64,000 nt of DNA from Micropterix aruncella (lineage: Eukaryota; Arthropoda; Insecta; Lepidoptera; Micropterigidae), in the NCBI GenBank assembly GCA_944548615.1, contig OX155955.1:8250728-8314727 (forward strand), given 5' to 3'. Under the pieces are notes generated by a model. That model saw only the letters and a list, made by a program, of their open reading frames with translations. It made no database searches and was not told the DNA's origin. Below, piece by piece: positions 43,051-54,800 of this stretch (the stretch's first letter is position 1; each line of letters begins with the position of its first letter). Position numbers and translations under genes: made by a program.

Positions 43051-43965
43051 GTTTATACCTTATAACATAGAAAAACTAATATGCAAAAGTAGAAAAAAAT
43101 CTTCTAACAGCAATATTATGTTACACTGAAAGACTTACTGTATTACACAATATGCAATAATATGACTGTTATACCATTACACCGTTTCTTAACACATTAT
43201 CAGGTCGAAACGACATTATCAATAGCATCACTACAAGTTGAAATGTGTGAATCGAGTGCCAGACCTTAAAATGCAACTGTGAATACCAATGCCACTTAAA
43301 ATGCAACTGTGAATAAAATGTGAATACCTTAAAATGCAACTGATAATAATCGCGCTACAGGACACAGCTGACAACTGGCAGTCAGTATACTCATAACAAC
43401 GAAAAGGTTATTATTTCGATGTATAGATGTGGTTTGGTTGCGCGTTAATAGATGGCGAGCTCCTCTATTTATACCCTAAAGTCAGTGAATCGAACGCGAA
43501 TAGTATAGTCGTTTTAGTATAATTATTAAAAGTATTTCAGGGTGGTCATCTTAGTTGCTTGTCTAGTTTGTTTAATGAAGGTAAATGCCCTTGGAAGAAC
43601 TAGTAAAACAGTGATTATTTCACGAATTGCACGGTGACACGGTATCACAGTAGTGATTGCCTGAAAATATTGGGTGCTACAGATTGCTTTTACGGTTTTT
43701 CGGTGAGACGTCTCACTGCACCCCAGCAAACGTATAATAAAGCTACGTAAAGGCAGTCAGTTTAGAAAAGAGATGCAGAGTGTATAATACTGCCAGACTA
43801 GGAAAGCTGGAAACTACGTTTAGCATGCCAAAAATAAGCATAAACATTGTCGAGACATCTAGTTGAAATCAAGTCCTTGTACGGCAGTTATTTTAGTCAG
43901 AAATATCGTTACACGGGGAGCTCACATCTTTGTTTTTTCTGAGTCTATTCGCCCTAAAATATTAA
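43051..43965. other. Inverted-repeat spacer, no gene
   Basis: Includes a local triplication of a CTTAAAATGCAACTGTGAATA-like unit at 43264-43345. No protein signature. Confidence 0.4.
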
Positions 43966-44345
43966 TTATAATGTCATGGAGCCTATATATCCCTGAGTCT
44001 TACAAAAGGTTAGAGGACAAATTCCTACAGGGAATAATTTAAGTATATTAATACAAAGCATACATGGAAATAATCCGACGCGAAGCTCCTGTGGGCGCGG
44101 AGCGGCAGTTGTTTGCTTAGTGAGCACGTCTAGCTGGTGGGGTTTTGTCGGAGCTTTTTGGCACACGCTCAGCATATGTAATGACGCGAGACATTAATTC
44201 GTTACGCCCGACAAATCCGTGTTTGTCTGTTTTGCCGAGTCTCATGGACATGCGTAATTTCATACGCTATCTCGGATTGCTCAGGTGAAATCGCACGCTT
44301 AAATTAACATGAAGAGTTTCAGCTTTACATGAGGTAAACCAAAGT
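43966..44345 (-). repeat. Right arm of the 2.8-kb inverted repeat
   Basis: Reverse complement of the left arm: ATACATGGAAATAATCCGAC, GGCGCGGAGCGGCAGTTGTT, CTAGCTGGTGGGGTTTTGTC, AATCCGTGTTTGTCTGTTTT and TCGCACGCTTAAATTAACAT appear in mirror order. Beyond 44345 similarity stops. Confidence 0.8.
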
Positions 44346-45103
44346 AATATGGGAGTATGCGGTTTTCTGCTGTAACTCGGGAGTATTTTATTTTTGTGAA
44401 TATCCGAAAAGTCTACTTTCGTTTTATATTTTCATATAGGTATAGTTATTTAACATGAGATTAACATGAACGCATTTCGGTGCCCGAAAATGTCTTCATT
44501 ATTTTTATATAAATTAAATTCCTCAAGGAACCTTCAGCGAAATACTTGCGTCGCGGAGTCATATATTTTATCTGTATAAATACCCGAAATGATCCCTAAT
44601 AAAGTATGATTTTGAGTAATTTTGATGTAGAATAGGCATACATTTTGGTTACAACACCCTCTTTCCTCTTTATTTCTATATAAGTGTCTTGACATGTTTT
44701 TCATTTTAAAATGAAGAAATCGGCGATTCGACTGATTTTTAGTATGGCCAGACTAATTTGGTCCGAATTGGTACTCATCGCCATATTTTTCAACTAGGGT
44801 GTGTTCTTATTTACAGTTTGAAAACTTTGGTACATTTTCATAATACTTTGATTCTAATTCAACACTTTAATACTATATAAAAATAAACATCAAAAATTAT
44901 AATTTCTTCCAAAATATTATTCCTATAATTTACCATAAAATATTCAGTAAATCGCACTTTTCAATCGCGTTACTGAAAAAGAAATGTGTTTCCGTGTCGA
45001 TCAACTGGCGCCTTCATTGACATGCGTAGACGGAGTCGCAGAATCTCTCTTTCGCCCTCGACAACGAATAACTCATATGAAGTTTGAGAAGCATCACTGA
45101 GAC
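44346..45103. other. No gene recognised
   Basis: AT-rich sequence between two inverted-repeat structures; no coding motif. Confidence 0.4.
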
Positions 45104-45793
45104 TAAGATTCTGAAGCGACGACAAAATACACTATTGTCGTAACTCGAAGCGTGAGCGGCACACTTTTATCGTATGTTTACAAACTTTAAATTATCGCAC
45201 TGCGTTTAAATGGCTTATCGATGTTAATCTATAACTAGAGCGAGACATTCTTCCGCATCTCTATCAAAATTGTTCGGGAGTTTTTTGAAGAATTACTGCG
45301 TAATCATTTTCCTACAAGCCCTGTAAAAACACTGCAATAAAATCTGCTTACAACCTCACCTGCACCGATGAAATAAGAAGCTAAGCTCTCACTTTAGCTA
45401 AATCGAAGAGCCGAATTTTCGATAGTCTTTGAATCTTCAAAAGTAATGTTAAGACAGACGGCAGCTCTTGCGATGCCGTCCGTCACATCGCCGCGAACTA
45501 GATAAGTCTGAAGTCTTCTTTTTTTATCGTACGTACGAGGTGAGTTTGCAACAATATTTTATTGCAGTGTTCTTACACGATTTGTGAGAAATGATTACGC
45601 AGTAACTCTTCAAAAATCTCCTGAACAAATTTGATGCAGACGCGGAAGGGTGTCTCGCTCTATACGAGTATATCGATTAACGTCGATCTACTGCCTAAAC
45701 ACAGTGCGATAATTTACATTCTGTAACATACGATAAATGTTTTTAGAACCCACTTTGAGTGACGATGACTTATATCGTGTCGTCGTTTCAGAA
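45104..45793. repeat. 690-bp imperfect inverted repeat (hairpin)
   Basis: The left arm 45104-45385 and right arm 45512-45793 are reverse complements at roughly 75-80 percent. Examples: ATTCTGAAGCGACGAC vs GTCGTCGTTTCAGAAT; AAATTATCGCACTGCGTTTA vs TAAACACAGTGCGATAATTT; TTACTGCGTAATCATTT vs AAATGATTACGCAGTAA; AACACTGCAATAAAAT vs ATTTTATTGCAGTGTT. The 126-bp centre is CpG-rich (GGCAGCTCTTGCGATGCCGT). No ORF. The length resembles fold-back elements or long-hairpin siRNA loci; which one is not decidable here. Confidence 0.8.
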
Positions 45794-46081
45794 TCCGGGG
45801 GTGGATTGCTGTTGATATGCTCTTTACAGCTGCGTACGATTAATATATTTCGACTTAGCATCTCTACGAATGTAAGGCGACATTTAGTTTGACCTTATTT
45901 ATATTCAAAATCAACTTAATATGCTTTCACTAAAACAACTTAAAATTAATGTTTTATACAGTAATTTTTTTGAATACGATCGCGGTTATGGTTTGAGACA
46001 ATAACATAACATTATTTTTCAAAGTTTCACTGAATCAAATAAAATACTACATGGACTTCTAGATACGGCGAGACACTATAT
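45794..46081. other. No gene recognised
   Basis: AT-rich spacer between the hairpin and the next MITE; nothing identified. Confidence 0.4.
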
Positions 46082-46215
46082 AGGATAAAAACGAATTTAC
46101 CGCGGGAAGCTTACAGCATCGCCGAAACGTCGGGTGCAATAAACTTCACGCGGTAAATTCGTTTGTATCTTATTTATAATGTCAAACAACAGCGATAGTC
46201 TATAATTTGATATTA
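46082..46215. repeat. Palindromic MITE family C, copy 5 (centre deleted)
   Basis: ATAGGATAAAAACGAATTTA, ACCGCGGGAAGCTTACAGCA and GCCGAAACGTCGGGTGCAAT followed by ACTTCACGCGGTAAATTCGT. The outer arms are intact, but most of the central palindrome with the GTTGTCCAGGG motif is missing. Confidence 0.7.
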
Positions 46216-46830
46216 CGGGGAAACGATCACAAGATACACTACAAGATACATAAAATATCTATGGTTATTCAATTATTTCATGGTCTATTATGATTGTCGA
46301 TGTAAAAAATATTTTTTTTAGCTTTACAATATACGATTGACGTTAATTCTAAATAATAGCCGTTGGTAAATCGCCATTTCACTTTAACCATCTCCCTGTC
46401 TACCGACATAAGTTCGAAGGTCAATGTTTATCTAATTTTAAAAACCTTGCAAGGGTATAGAATTACAATTAATATATTATTTATAATTTTAATATTTTAA
46501 TGAAATATCTGCCTACCTATATATACCTATACCATTTATAATATCGCGCCAATAATCTGTAAAATTTTGCAATCTATTATTATTCATAATCTAGAATAAT
46601 AAATGGTAATATACAGAATATAAAAAATAATAGGAATGGAATTGAAAAAATAAAACTAGGTATATAAGAAAAAATGTGAGGAAAATGACAAAATCAACAA
46701 AAACATGGTGTATATATTTGAATATAAAATAAAATAAAAATAGAAAATATGGTTTAAAAATGTTTAAAATAGAATATCCAAATCCACAATATGCAAAAAT
46801 AAATTATTAGTTTAAAAAAAAAACACTATA

Positions 46831-47267
46831 AACACGCATATAAAAACCAAAATATCCGACTTCATCATCAGACCTTGAAACTTAATCGTGGTCAAAGTTC
46901 ATTACAAGACCTTTCTAACAAGTCCAAACACGGCTATGATACGATATTCCATAATGGAATGCCAGTGCCTATCTTCCGGCTTCATCATCAGACCTTGAAA
47001 CCTAATCGTGGTCAAAGTTCATTCCAAGACTTTTCTAACAAGTCCAAACACAGCTATGATACGATGTTCCATCATGAAATTCCAGTTCATATCTTCTGAC
47101 TCCGTCTTCAGATCAGTTCGACAGTACCATATTATTGTATTGTCATCAGAACTACATACAGCTGCCAATTTTCATGACGCTACGATCCTTGGAAGATGGC
47201 TAATTTAGTTACCTTAGATTCCATTACATAGTTAGTTATATACAGGTCGACCTCATAAAAGCGTGTT
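46831..47267 (+). mobile_element. Family G nonautonomous element, copy 1, with internal tandem duplication
   Basis: Bounded by AACACGCATATA (46831-46842) and TAAAAGCGTGTT (47256-47267), imperfect terminal inverted repeats. A block of about 118 bp (CATCATCAGACCTTGAAAC through CCAGTGCCTATCTTC) occurs twice in tandem (46857-46973, 46975-47095). It is followed by CAGTACCATATTATTGTATT and GGAAGATGGCTAATTTAGTT, shared with copy 2. Short open frames inside are the repeat, not genes. Confidence 0.75.
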
Positions 47268-47788
47268 AAAAACATTAAAAATACGCAATCGAATAACGAT
47301 TTTAAAACGCTTTCTCTGCCATTTTGTAATATTGTAACGAATCGCCATCACTGGCTATCCTAATTGAATTCTTTCCATTCTTTTTCAGCTACTGCTCAAT
47401 AAAAAAGGCCACGAAACAATGGAGAATTATTAACCAAAATCTCGTTTTTTCCTTTTTGAGCCATTTACGGCATTTTTGTCAAAGAAATTCTAGCCACCCG
47501 TGCTTTTTTCATTAAATTCGTAATAATATGCCTTTGATGTAGCCGACAGCTCATGCCAGTCAGTGAGTCCTCTAATTCAGGAACAAGAGCGAAAGAATTT
47601 TAACAATTTAATACGAGAATTATAGATTTTCTCAAACATACATATACCTGGGTATTGAATACCATACAATTTTCGTTTAGTTTTAGAAAGAATAAAGTAA
47701 TAATAATCATAATTTCCAAAAGGTACTAATTTGAAAATCTATTGTTTAAAAATTGAAAATAAATTAATAGTTTTGAAAAAACACTAAA
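47268..47788. other. No gene recognised
   Basis: Sequence between the two family G copies; no repeat or coding signature identified. Confidence 0.4.
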
Positions 47789-48100
47789 AACACGCTTTTA
47801 TAAATGCACGTAAAAACCACATCATCAGACCTTGAAACCTAATCGTGGTCAAAGTTCATTCCAAGGCTTTTCTAACAAGTCCAAACACAGCTGTGATACG
47901 ATGTTCCATCATGAAGTTCCAGTTTATATCTTCCGACTCCATCATCAGATCAGTTCGACAGTACCATATTATTGTATTGTCATCAGAACTACATACAGCT
48001 GGGAATTTTCATGACGCTACGATCCTTGGAAGATGGTTAAATTAGTTACCTTAGATTTCATTACATAGTTACATACAGGTCGACCTAATAAAAGCGTGTT
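47789..48100 (+). mobile_element. Family G nonautonomous element, copy 2
   Basis: 312 bp with perfect 12-bp terminal inverted repeats AACACGCTTTTA (47789-47800) and TAAAAGCGTGTT (48089-48100). It has a single copy of the internal block that is duplicated in copy 1. No transposase. TIRs imply a DNA-transposon origin; superfamily not assigned because no unambiguous target duplication is visible. Confidence 0.8.
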
Positions 48101-48374
48101 AATTACATAAACAAAGAGGCAAGCAGGCAAAAAACAACACGAATACGGCAATATGACTATGTTCTTTGGAAGTAGAAATATAATCTTCTCTCATAAAGAA
48201 AACAAACTAACGAGAGCTTCTATATTCTCTATTCTTCTACATTCTTTATAATATTTTTATTACCACACATTGTGTCGTCCTTATACATATCATCATTATA
48301 CACAGTATTTTAACGGACCTCGCTATTCCTATTTTATCTTTACTATGGGAAATATGACCATGTATTCTTTTTCT

Positions 48375-48830
48375 TAAAGTGCTATCTCCTATCGGAAGTC
48401 GGCAGTCATTATGGCCACTGATGCCGGCGGTCATTACATGGCCTGTGATGTTGCGGCGCGGAACAACTCGGTGCTGCTTGAGTTGAACCATTCAACAAGG
48501 TTTTGTAGCCAGTGGGTTCTCCTTCGGCCAGGTCTTCGGCGGCCTTTTATCTTCCCTCGCAGGATTAATTGAAGATGGTAGTATTTGCTACCACTCATTT
48601 TGTGGCCCATATATTGTAATTTCCTTCTCTTTATAGTCTTCAGTAATTCCAATCCTTTGTGCATTCTTTGCAGCAACGTCTCATTTGTGACTATCCGTTC
48701 AAGATATTTTCAATATTCTCCTGTAAATCCACATTTCGAAAGCTTCTAACCTTTTACACAAAGTCTGGTTTTAATGTCCACGTTTCTGCTCCGTAAAAGA
48801 GGACTAAAACTATGTAACACCGCACCAGGC
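48375..48830 (-). pseudogene. RTE-type LINE, C-terminal fragment
   Basis: The minus strand reads LFYGAETWTLK, then an EAFEMWIYRRILK-type region, then MLQRMHKGLELLKTIKRRKL, QYMGHKMSGSKYYHLQLILR, GKIKGRRRPGRRRTHWLQNL and VEWFNSSSTELFRAA. This is the conserved end of an RTE-clade endonuclease/RT protein, from a different family than 26360-29545. A small deletion disrupts the segment after RRILKIS. It is closely related to 14075-14440. Confidence 0.8.
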
Positions 48831-49389
48831 GGCATCTAGTGGAGAGCTTGAGACTACAGTTGCAGAAAACTTTGCTCATTTTTATAAACGCAGCTTTGGC
48901 CATGTATAAGGAAGGTTATTATTACTAGCATTATTATTGCATTTTAAGTTTATTATTGGCATAAACCACATATCGGAGGATATATATAGATGTCATGCTA
49001 AGTAGTTTATTATCGTCCGCAGCTGAGTTTGCCAGATGTGTTTGAGAAAAAAACGGTGGTATTTGGGGGAGACGATGAAGAAACCATACATAATATATAC
49101 GTAGGTCATATCTGACACACTTTATATTTGAGAGTTTCCCATAAAAACGGCCTCGGCTTCTAAAAAGAGTTATTGGAGGCCATACTTCTGTGTTCAGCCG
49201 CGTACTTTATTTTTGTATTTTATTTTTCATCGTTGAAGAAAAACAGCGAATGCAAGGATACTGAATAAAAGAAATATATAAGAATGTACGAAATTTAATT
49301 AAATCATCTGAAAAACTGTTTTATAAAATGTAATTTTTTGGTCATATTGGTGTGCTGCTAATTACATATTATCAATCAAGAGTTACTTA
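48831..49389. other. No gene recognised
   Basis: No repeat partner or domain. The first 60 bases may still be part of the RTE fragment. Confidence 0.35.
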
Positions 49390-49690
49390 GTTAACGTGTC
49401 CGAACCAGGTTAGAATACGTCTCTAAAACTATGCGGCCTGGGTGGTCTTTTTGTTCGTCTCTTGCAAGTCCACGTGTGTAATGGGGGACGACATCTTCAT
49501 CCTGCAGAGTTCTGCAGTCGTATGTTAGATTCGCCTTTTAGCACCAGCAGACGAAATTGGCTCGGAATCTTGTCACAGTATCCTTTGGCCTGATGGTAGA
49601 AGAATTGACCGGTGAGTTTAGACTCACCGTTTCCAGGGATGCCCGATTGTGTATTTGTCGCAAACCAGACAGTCGAAAATATTATAACCG
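49390..49690 (-). repeat. Family E repeat, copy 2
   Basis: The reverse complement follows 8735-9060: ATTTTCGACTGTCTGGTTTG, GGGCATCCCTGGAAACGGTG, GAGACGAACAAAAAGACCAC and TAACCTGGTTCGGACACGTT. The frame open in copy 1 is broken here. Confidence 0.6.
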
Positions 49691-51225
49691 CAAAATACTA
49701 ATTTCCGTGTTTAAAAAAAAACACGGTAGAAACCACCAAAACCCAAAAGAATCAAAGTAAAAGGACGCCACCTCCTTTTAAAGAAAAAGAAGGAAACTTA
49801 TTCAAAAAAAAAAAAGATACCCGAAAGAAATTATGAAAAGAAAAAAAGTTAACCTCGAAAAAAAACTATCTCAGAGTGTGGGCTAAATATTCATGGCATT
49901 GGATTTGGCCCACAGAAAATCCCTTTTCCCCAGCAGGCACTAAAGACTAAATAAAAAGACACAAGGTTATGTGAAATCTTCGTGTAATCTCCGTGAAATA
50001 TCGCCACAGCGGCTCCCCTTTTTTCGCTCTCGCCTTATCGGCGTGTCAAATGCGTGATTCCGATTACAAGGTCTCCGGCCAAAATAAATGTTGCAGTAAT
50101 TTCCGAATATGAAGGCAAATTTCGTCACATTCCGTGACGATCTCTTTACTTAAGCAGCAGATATATAACGTAATAAAACAGAGGTGCCACCAAACTGCGC
50201 AAGGGAAAAAAATCGATTAAAATCGCGCTGATCCTACATGAAAAGCAACCCCAAAAGAAAAATAAATGCTCACCAGGTTAGTTACGAACACTTCACATAA
50301 AAATTATTTCTTCCCCCGGCAGCTTTTAAAACCGAACTACGGCGGCTCCCACACCTCGCGACCAATTTTGCACGACCTGCCCTCAGCCATGTTGAAGCGA
50401 AATAGAACGGACTCGGAGCGGAAGTCGGTGAGGATTACGCCAAAACAGCTTGAACGCTGTCAAATCGAGAAGGAAAAAAGAAGGCCAAAATAGCGACCTC
50501 GACCAATCACGTGAGAGCTCGGCTTCAACCGGATGACCGTCGACTTTTTGCGAACTTAGGTTATCTGTCAAAATTTGATGTTCACGAAATTTCGTAAATG
50601 GTTCATTTAATTGTCATAATATGGGAGAAATTCATGAAAAAACAGCGATAACCAACAGGAAACATGACTAAACACGGGGAAAACATGGAAAGACGGGTGC
50701 AGCGAACATAATCAGCACAAAGGCGCGAAAACAAAACAACAAAATAGGCAGTTTTTGTTACAATATGCACAATCTTCGTGGAGGCTCCTTCTGTGTCCCA
50801 TTTAATATTACATTACGATTTTATTAAGAAAAAAACACAATTAATGCTGCTGTCACTTCGAATATTGAATATCGAATTTAGATTATTTTATTGTCAACAT
50901 ATTAATATCAATCGATGACGGAAGCAGACTAATTTGAAACTCAATGTTATGCTGTCGTCTTTTCATTAGATTAGACACTTCCACAGCTAATATCACGTGC
51001 ATTGGAGCCATTGTTCATAAATTAAGGCAAATATTGGTTTCGTATAGTTTACCAACAGTCCTCTTGTCTATCAGAGAATCTGCTGTAAAGTTTTCCTTGG
51101 ATTCATGAGTAAACATACTCCTTGCATAGTACTAAATACAAAGTGATGCCATTATTTTTTTGTCAATTCATTTAATTATACAATCTTGAATTGTTGTCAA
51201 CGTCCCATGAATGATATATCATATC
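49691..51225. other. Noncoding, with a single-copy-looking block at 49850-50580
   Basis: 49850-50580 has higher GC and no repeat partner. A short open frame at 50266-50493 lacks any domain; the region around 50505-50520 holds CCAATCACGTGA, a CCAAT box beside an E-box, as might occur in a promoter. No transcription start can be shown. The rest is AT-rich. Confidence 0.3.
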
Positions 51226-51528
51226 ATTGGACCCGATTGCGTATCCTCGTGAACTAAAATAGAAACTTAGTTCAACCGAACGAGACAGAGCAATACGTTA
51301 GAATGGAGTATGAAACGAACTATCGTCGATTTTCCAGCACCTAAACTATCTGTCAAACTTTTAGACGCCTGAATAAGTTTGAACACATTTCGTGCAGTGG
51401 GTAGTTTTAATGCGGAAAAGTAAGTGACAACCGTTCATTTCACAGTCCGCCCTGACGTACTGCTCTGTCTCGTTTACGTAAACTAAATTCCGATTTTAGT
51501 TCAAGGGAAACGCAATCGAGCCCATTGT
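51226..51528. repeat. 300-bp palindromic fold-back repeat
   Basis: Arms of about 140 bp are reverse complements around base 51370. Outer ends are GGACCCGATTGCGTATCC and AACGCAATCGAGCCC; inner blocks are AACGAGACAGAGCAATACGT vs ACGTACTGCTCTGTCTCGTT; the centre TCAAACTT...AAGTTTGA is itself palindromic. No coding capacity. Confidence 0.75.
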
Positions 51529-52371
51529 CTTCTTTTTAAAAACTCAGACCATTATTCAGAGTTTATGGACACAAATTTGATTAAATATTAAGGTCCATTT
51601 TTGTCATAAACCAAGGACCCAGAAAACCAGTATGAAGGCTAAAACAAATTCTTCGACACGAGTCACTCTTACTTCAAGTAGAGTAACTGATAATAATTTT
51701 ACGAACCTAAAAAGTTTCTTATCTCAGAATACAATTAGGTATCTGGGAATTTCCGACTACGAGGAAACATTTAATACTTATTATGAACGAAACTTTAACT
51801 AATATAATTGATTAATTATTAAATGCATTTGTAAGAAATATAGTAATACATTTTCAAAAGACTTCAAGAAGCATTTATGGGAAAATAATTAAATGGGAAA
51901 TTGATTTTAGCTTGTGAAAAGATTAATTCTATGTGATTCACCCTTTTATCAGTATTATAAAAGATAAGTACAAAATCTCCTTTCCATATAAATCTGTAAA
52001 CCTGACGCCACATATAAAATATTATCAAACAATGAAATCAAAGGGTACTAGGGTATCGTGAAAAAGAAAAGACATTCATAACTTATGTCGACGCGAAATA
52101 AAGGCGACCAAAATCTAAGAATCTTTATAGGAATTATACTTGACTTACTCGTAGAATTTCTCTAGACTGCATTTACTTTACACTAAAATGAATATGAAAA
52201 CGGCACAGAGATTATGATTTAAAAATTATATCGACAAACAAAAGAATAAAAAATCTTTTTAAGGGATAGTTTGGAAAAATAGCAAACAAAGATAATTAAG
52301 TCAATACAGACAAGGAAAAATAGCAAAAATTAAGAGCTAACTTAGATATAATTTCATAGATAATCCTTACG
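51529..52371. other. No gene recognised
   Basis: AT-rich sequence with no shared repeat or ORF of interest. Confidence 0.4.
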
Positions 52372-53005
52372 GTGATTGGTTGTGTCACCCCAAGACTTTC
52401 CTGGCAAGCAGGCAAGGCCTTCCCCCTCCACCGAATCCCCCTCCCGAACCCCCAAATAAATAAATCTCCCCAAAATCCCACCAGCCAGCACCCTCCCCCC
52501 GACCCAACCGCAACCCCCTCGCCTGCTATCCCCACCCCCACAGCCAAGTTCCCCACTTGCACCCGCTAACCCCCGCTTACCCCCCCAGCCACCCCCCCTC
52601 CCTGTGCCAACCCTAACATGCAAACCCCCCCCCAAAAGTGACTGTGTCATCATGATTTTTGTAATATTTCCGTAGTATTAAAATTGCTATTTTTCAATAT
52701 GATTATTATTTATATTGTATATATTCTTCAATACGGCGGAATTTAAAAAAAAATGCGTCTTTTATATAAGAGATATTCCAAACAATATTTCGTAATTTGG
52801 TGTGGGTACTACCACGCATCTGTGTATTGAATTTCAAGTCTCTAAGTCCAATTATTCGAGATAAATGTATGACTAGCGCGCCCTCTGGAGGAACGATTTC
52901 AACCAAAACTATTTTCAACTCTTGCCATGACCAATTGATGCCCGTATTCCAAATTTCAGCTCAATCGGATGAAGCGTTTGGCTGGTCAACTAGGCATAGC
53001 CTGTT
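52372..53005 (+). repeat. Family A repeat, copy 6
   Basis: Starts GATTGGTTGTGTCACCCCAA. A 220-bp C-rich tract (52410-52640) replaces the usual 5' half. It then continues with TTTCAAGTCTCTAAGTCCAA, GCGCGCCCTCTGGAGGAACG and CAGCTCAATCGGATGAAGCG. Glycine-rich ORFs on the minus strand here are the shadow of the C-rich tract. Confidence 0.65.
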
Positions 53006-53299
53006 CTAGGGGTAAATCTCTAGGAATAATTCCGATGAATGATTTATATTGCAAGTAAATGTATATATCACTTAATAAGTAAAAAAAATACAAAGATGAA
53101 ATTAATATCAAACTAAAGGTTAAAAGAGTTCAAAATCGTATATACTAAGAAGGGATACATTTAATTGAAGTACAAACAGAGCGCATACAAATAAAGTATT
53201 TATACATGTATAGGTACTAATAGTCATACTAGCTAGAGGAACTTATTGAAAATATAAGATAGTCGAGAAAATAAAGAACTATAAAATAAAATATATTTT

Positions 53300-53690
53300 T
53301 TTAGTCTCCCACCCCCCTTACCCCTAGAGACGAAAAAAACCATTGCCAGTTTGAAGTCCGTCTGCATGTCTGTGTGTTTGTCTGTCTGTCTGCCTGTTTG
53401 TTTGTATTTCTCTACGATAGCGCTCAAACGCTTCGTCCGATCGAGCTGAAATTCGGCATGCAGGCGTCATTTAGTCATGGCAAGAGTTGAAAAGAATTGA
53501 ATTGGAAAAGAATTGTGGTTGAAATCGGTCTACCAGAGGGCGCTCTAAACATATTTCAATCTCGAAACATTGGACTTAGAGACTTGAAATCTGATACACT
53601 GGTGCTATATTAGGCCAAAATCACATTGTGAAATTTTGGTTGAAATATATACAAGCGACACAAATAATATTTAAAATCCGCCATACATTA
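53300..53690 (-). repeat. Family A repeat, copy 7 (minus)
   Basis: Runs opposite to copy 6: GTGTGTTTGTCTGTCTGTCT microsatellite, then CGTCCGATCGAGCTGAAATT, GGCGCTC, GGACTTAGAGACTTGAAATC. The terminal block ACCCCTAGAGACGAAAAAAA precedes the microsatellite. Confidence 0.65.
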
Positions 53691-54714
53691 ATTTAATAGA
53701 AAAGTCCTTAAAAGTGCAAACACTTGCGACGAAATGTGATATTTGATATTGCAATTCGATATTTAAATTTAATGAGATAACGAGCGTTTGAAACTGAAAT
53801 TTTCATTGCGTTTTGTGGCATATTTAAAGGATTTTTTGCCAATTGCTCATCGATTTTAATTATGAAATGAATATTCTGATGAATTAAGTCTGGGATTAAT
53901 ATTTTCTTGCTGGGAAAGTCTTGGGCTGATACAACGGACTTTTTTTCCAACTGATTATTATAATTATTCCCTGATTATTAAAAATAGGAGAATTTTCACC
54001 TGTTTTACACTAATTAATATGTTTTTTATCGGTTATATCAAACTTTTTCGCCTGACATGGATGACATGTAATTGAAGTTAATGAAGCTATACATGTTCAA
54101 ACAATCAGACTTATGACCACAGCGATGTAAATTAATTTAATAGGTATCATCAAATAAATGGTAACAATGTAATTAGCAACTTTCTTGTTTGTACTGATAA
54201 ACTGCTAATGACTGAATCATTTTCATATTTATTTTTAAACGGGCTGTTAACATTATTTACTCTATTGGGATCTGTTGTGCGGAAAGTACCTACTTCAAAT
54301 ATTACAGTGAGATATATAAGGCGGTGGTTTTTATTGATATACGTCAAACTAAGTGTGACAACAGAGTGGAACAGAACGTGAGTAATCGTGTTTTTATTGA
54401 TGTAATAGTTTTGATATAGACTTTTCTCATATTACAGATGCTCTATAAGAAATCGGAGTATAAGCAGATTTATATCACTCTCTAAGTGCTAATTAAAATG
54501 GAAATTATTAATCCTCATACATTCCGATGTCGTAACTAATACTAGACTATTCTGGAAGTTATAATTTGAAGTATTAATAAATGAATAATAAATGCATTGC
54601 ACCAAAAGAGTATTTTGAGCGAATATTTACTATCTGCTTGTTTGACCTTGATTACAGTTATAACCAAAGGATAATTCTGTCGATCGAATGAAATAACAAG
54701 ACACACACTTACAC
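53691..54714. other. No gene recognised
   Basis: AT-rich sequence, no coding or repeat signature identified. Confidence 0.4.
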
Positions 54715-54800
54715 CACGTCATAGTAGGGTTGGTTGTAAGAGATTGTCATATGACAATAAACCCGCTCATTGTGAAATTTTACAATAAAGGGTAAAAACA
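54715..54800 (+). repeat. LINE 3'-end remnant
   Basis: GTTGGTTGTAAGAGATTGTC, CAATAAACCCGC and a terminal CAATAAAGGGTAAAAACAAA: the layout of a common insect LINE 3' UTR end (short stem near AGAGATTG, then CAATAAAG and an A-rich repeat). A similar remnant lies at 59450-59533. Too short to assign a clade. Confidence 0.45.

Noticed and set aside
46857..47095. CRISPR-like or satellite array
   Set aside because: Only two adjacent units with no spacer regularity; explained by a tandem duplication inside a TIR element, and the host is a eukaryote.
46875..48045. Open frames of 60-74 codons with similar products
   Set aside because: They are the internal repeat block of family G, read through by chance; no transposase similarity.
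50266..50493. 75-codon frame with a basic C-terminus
   Set aside because: No domain, no splice signal or neighbouring exon; single-copy status alone is not evidence for a gene.
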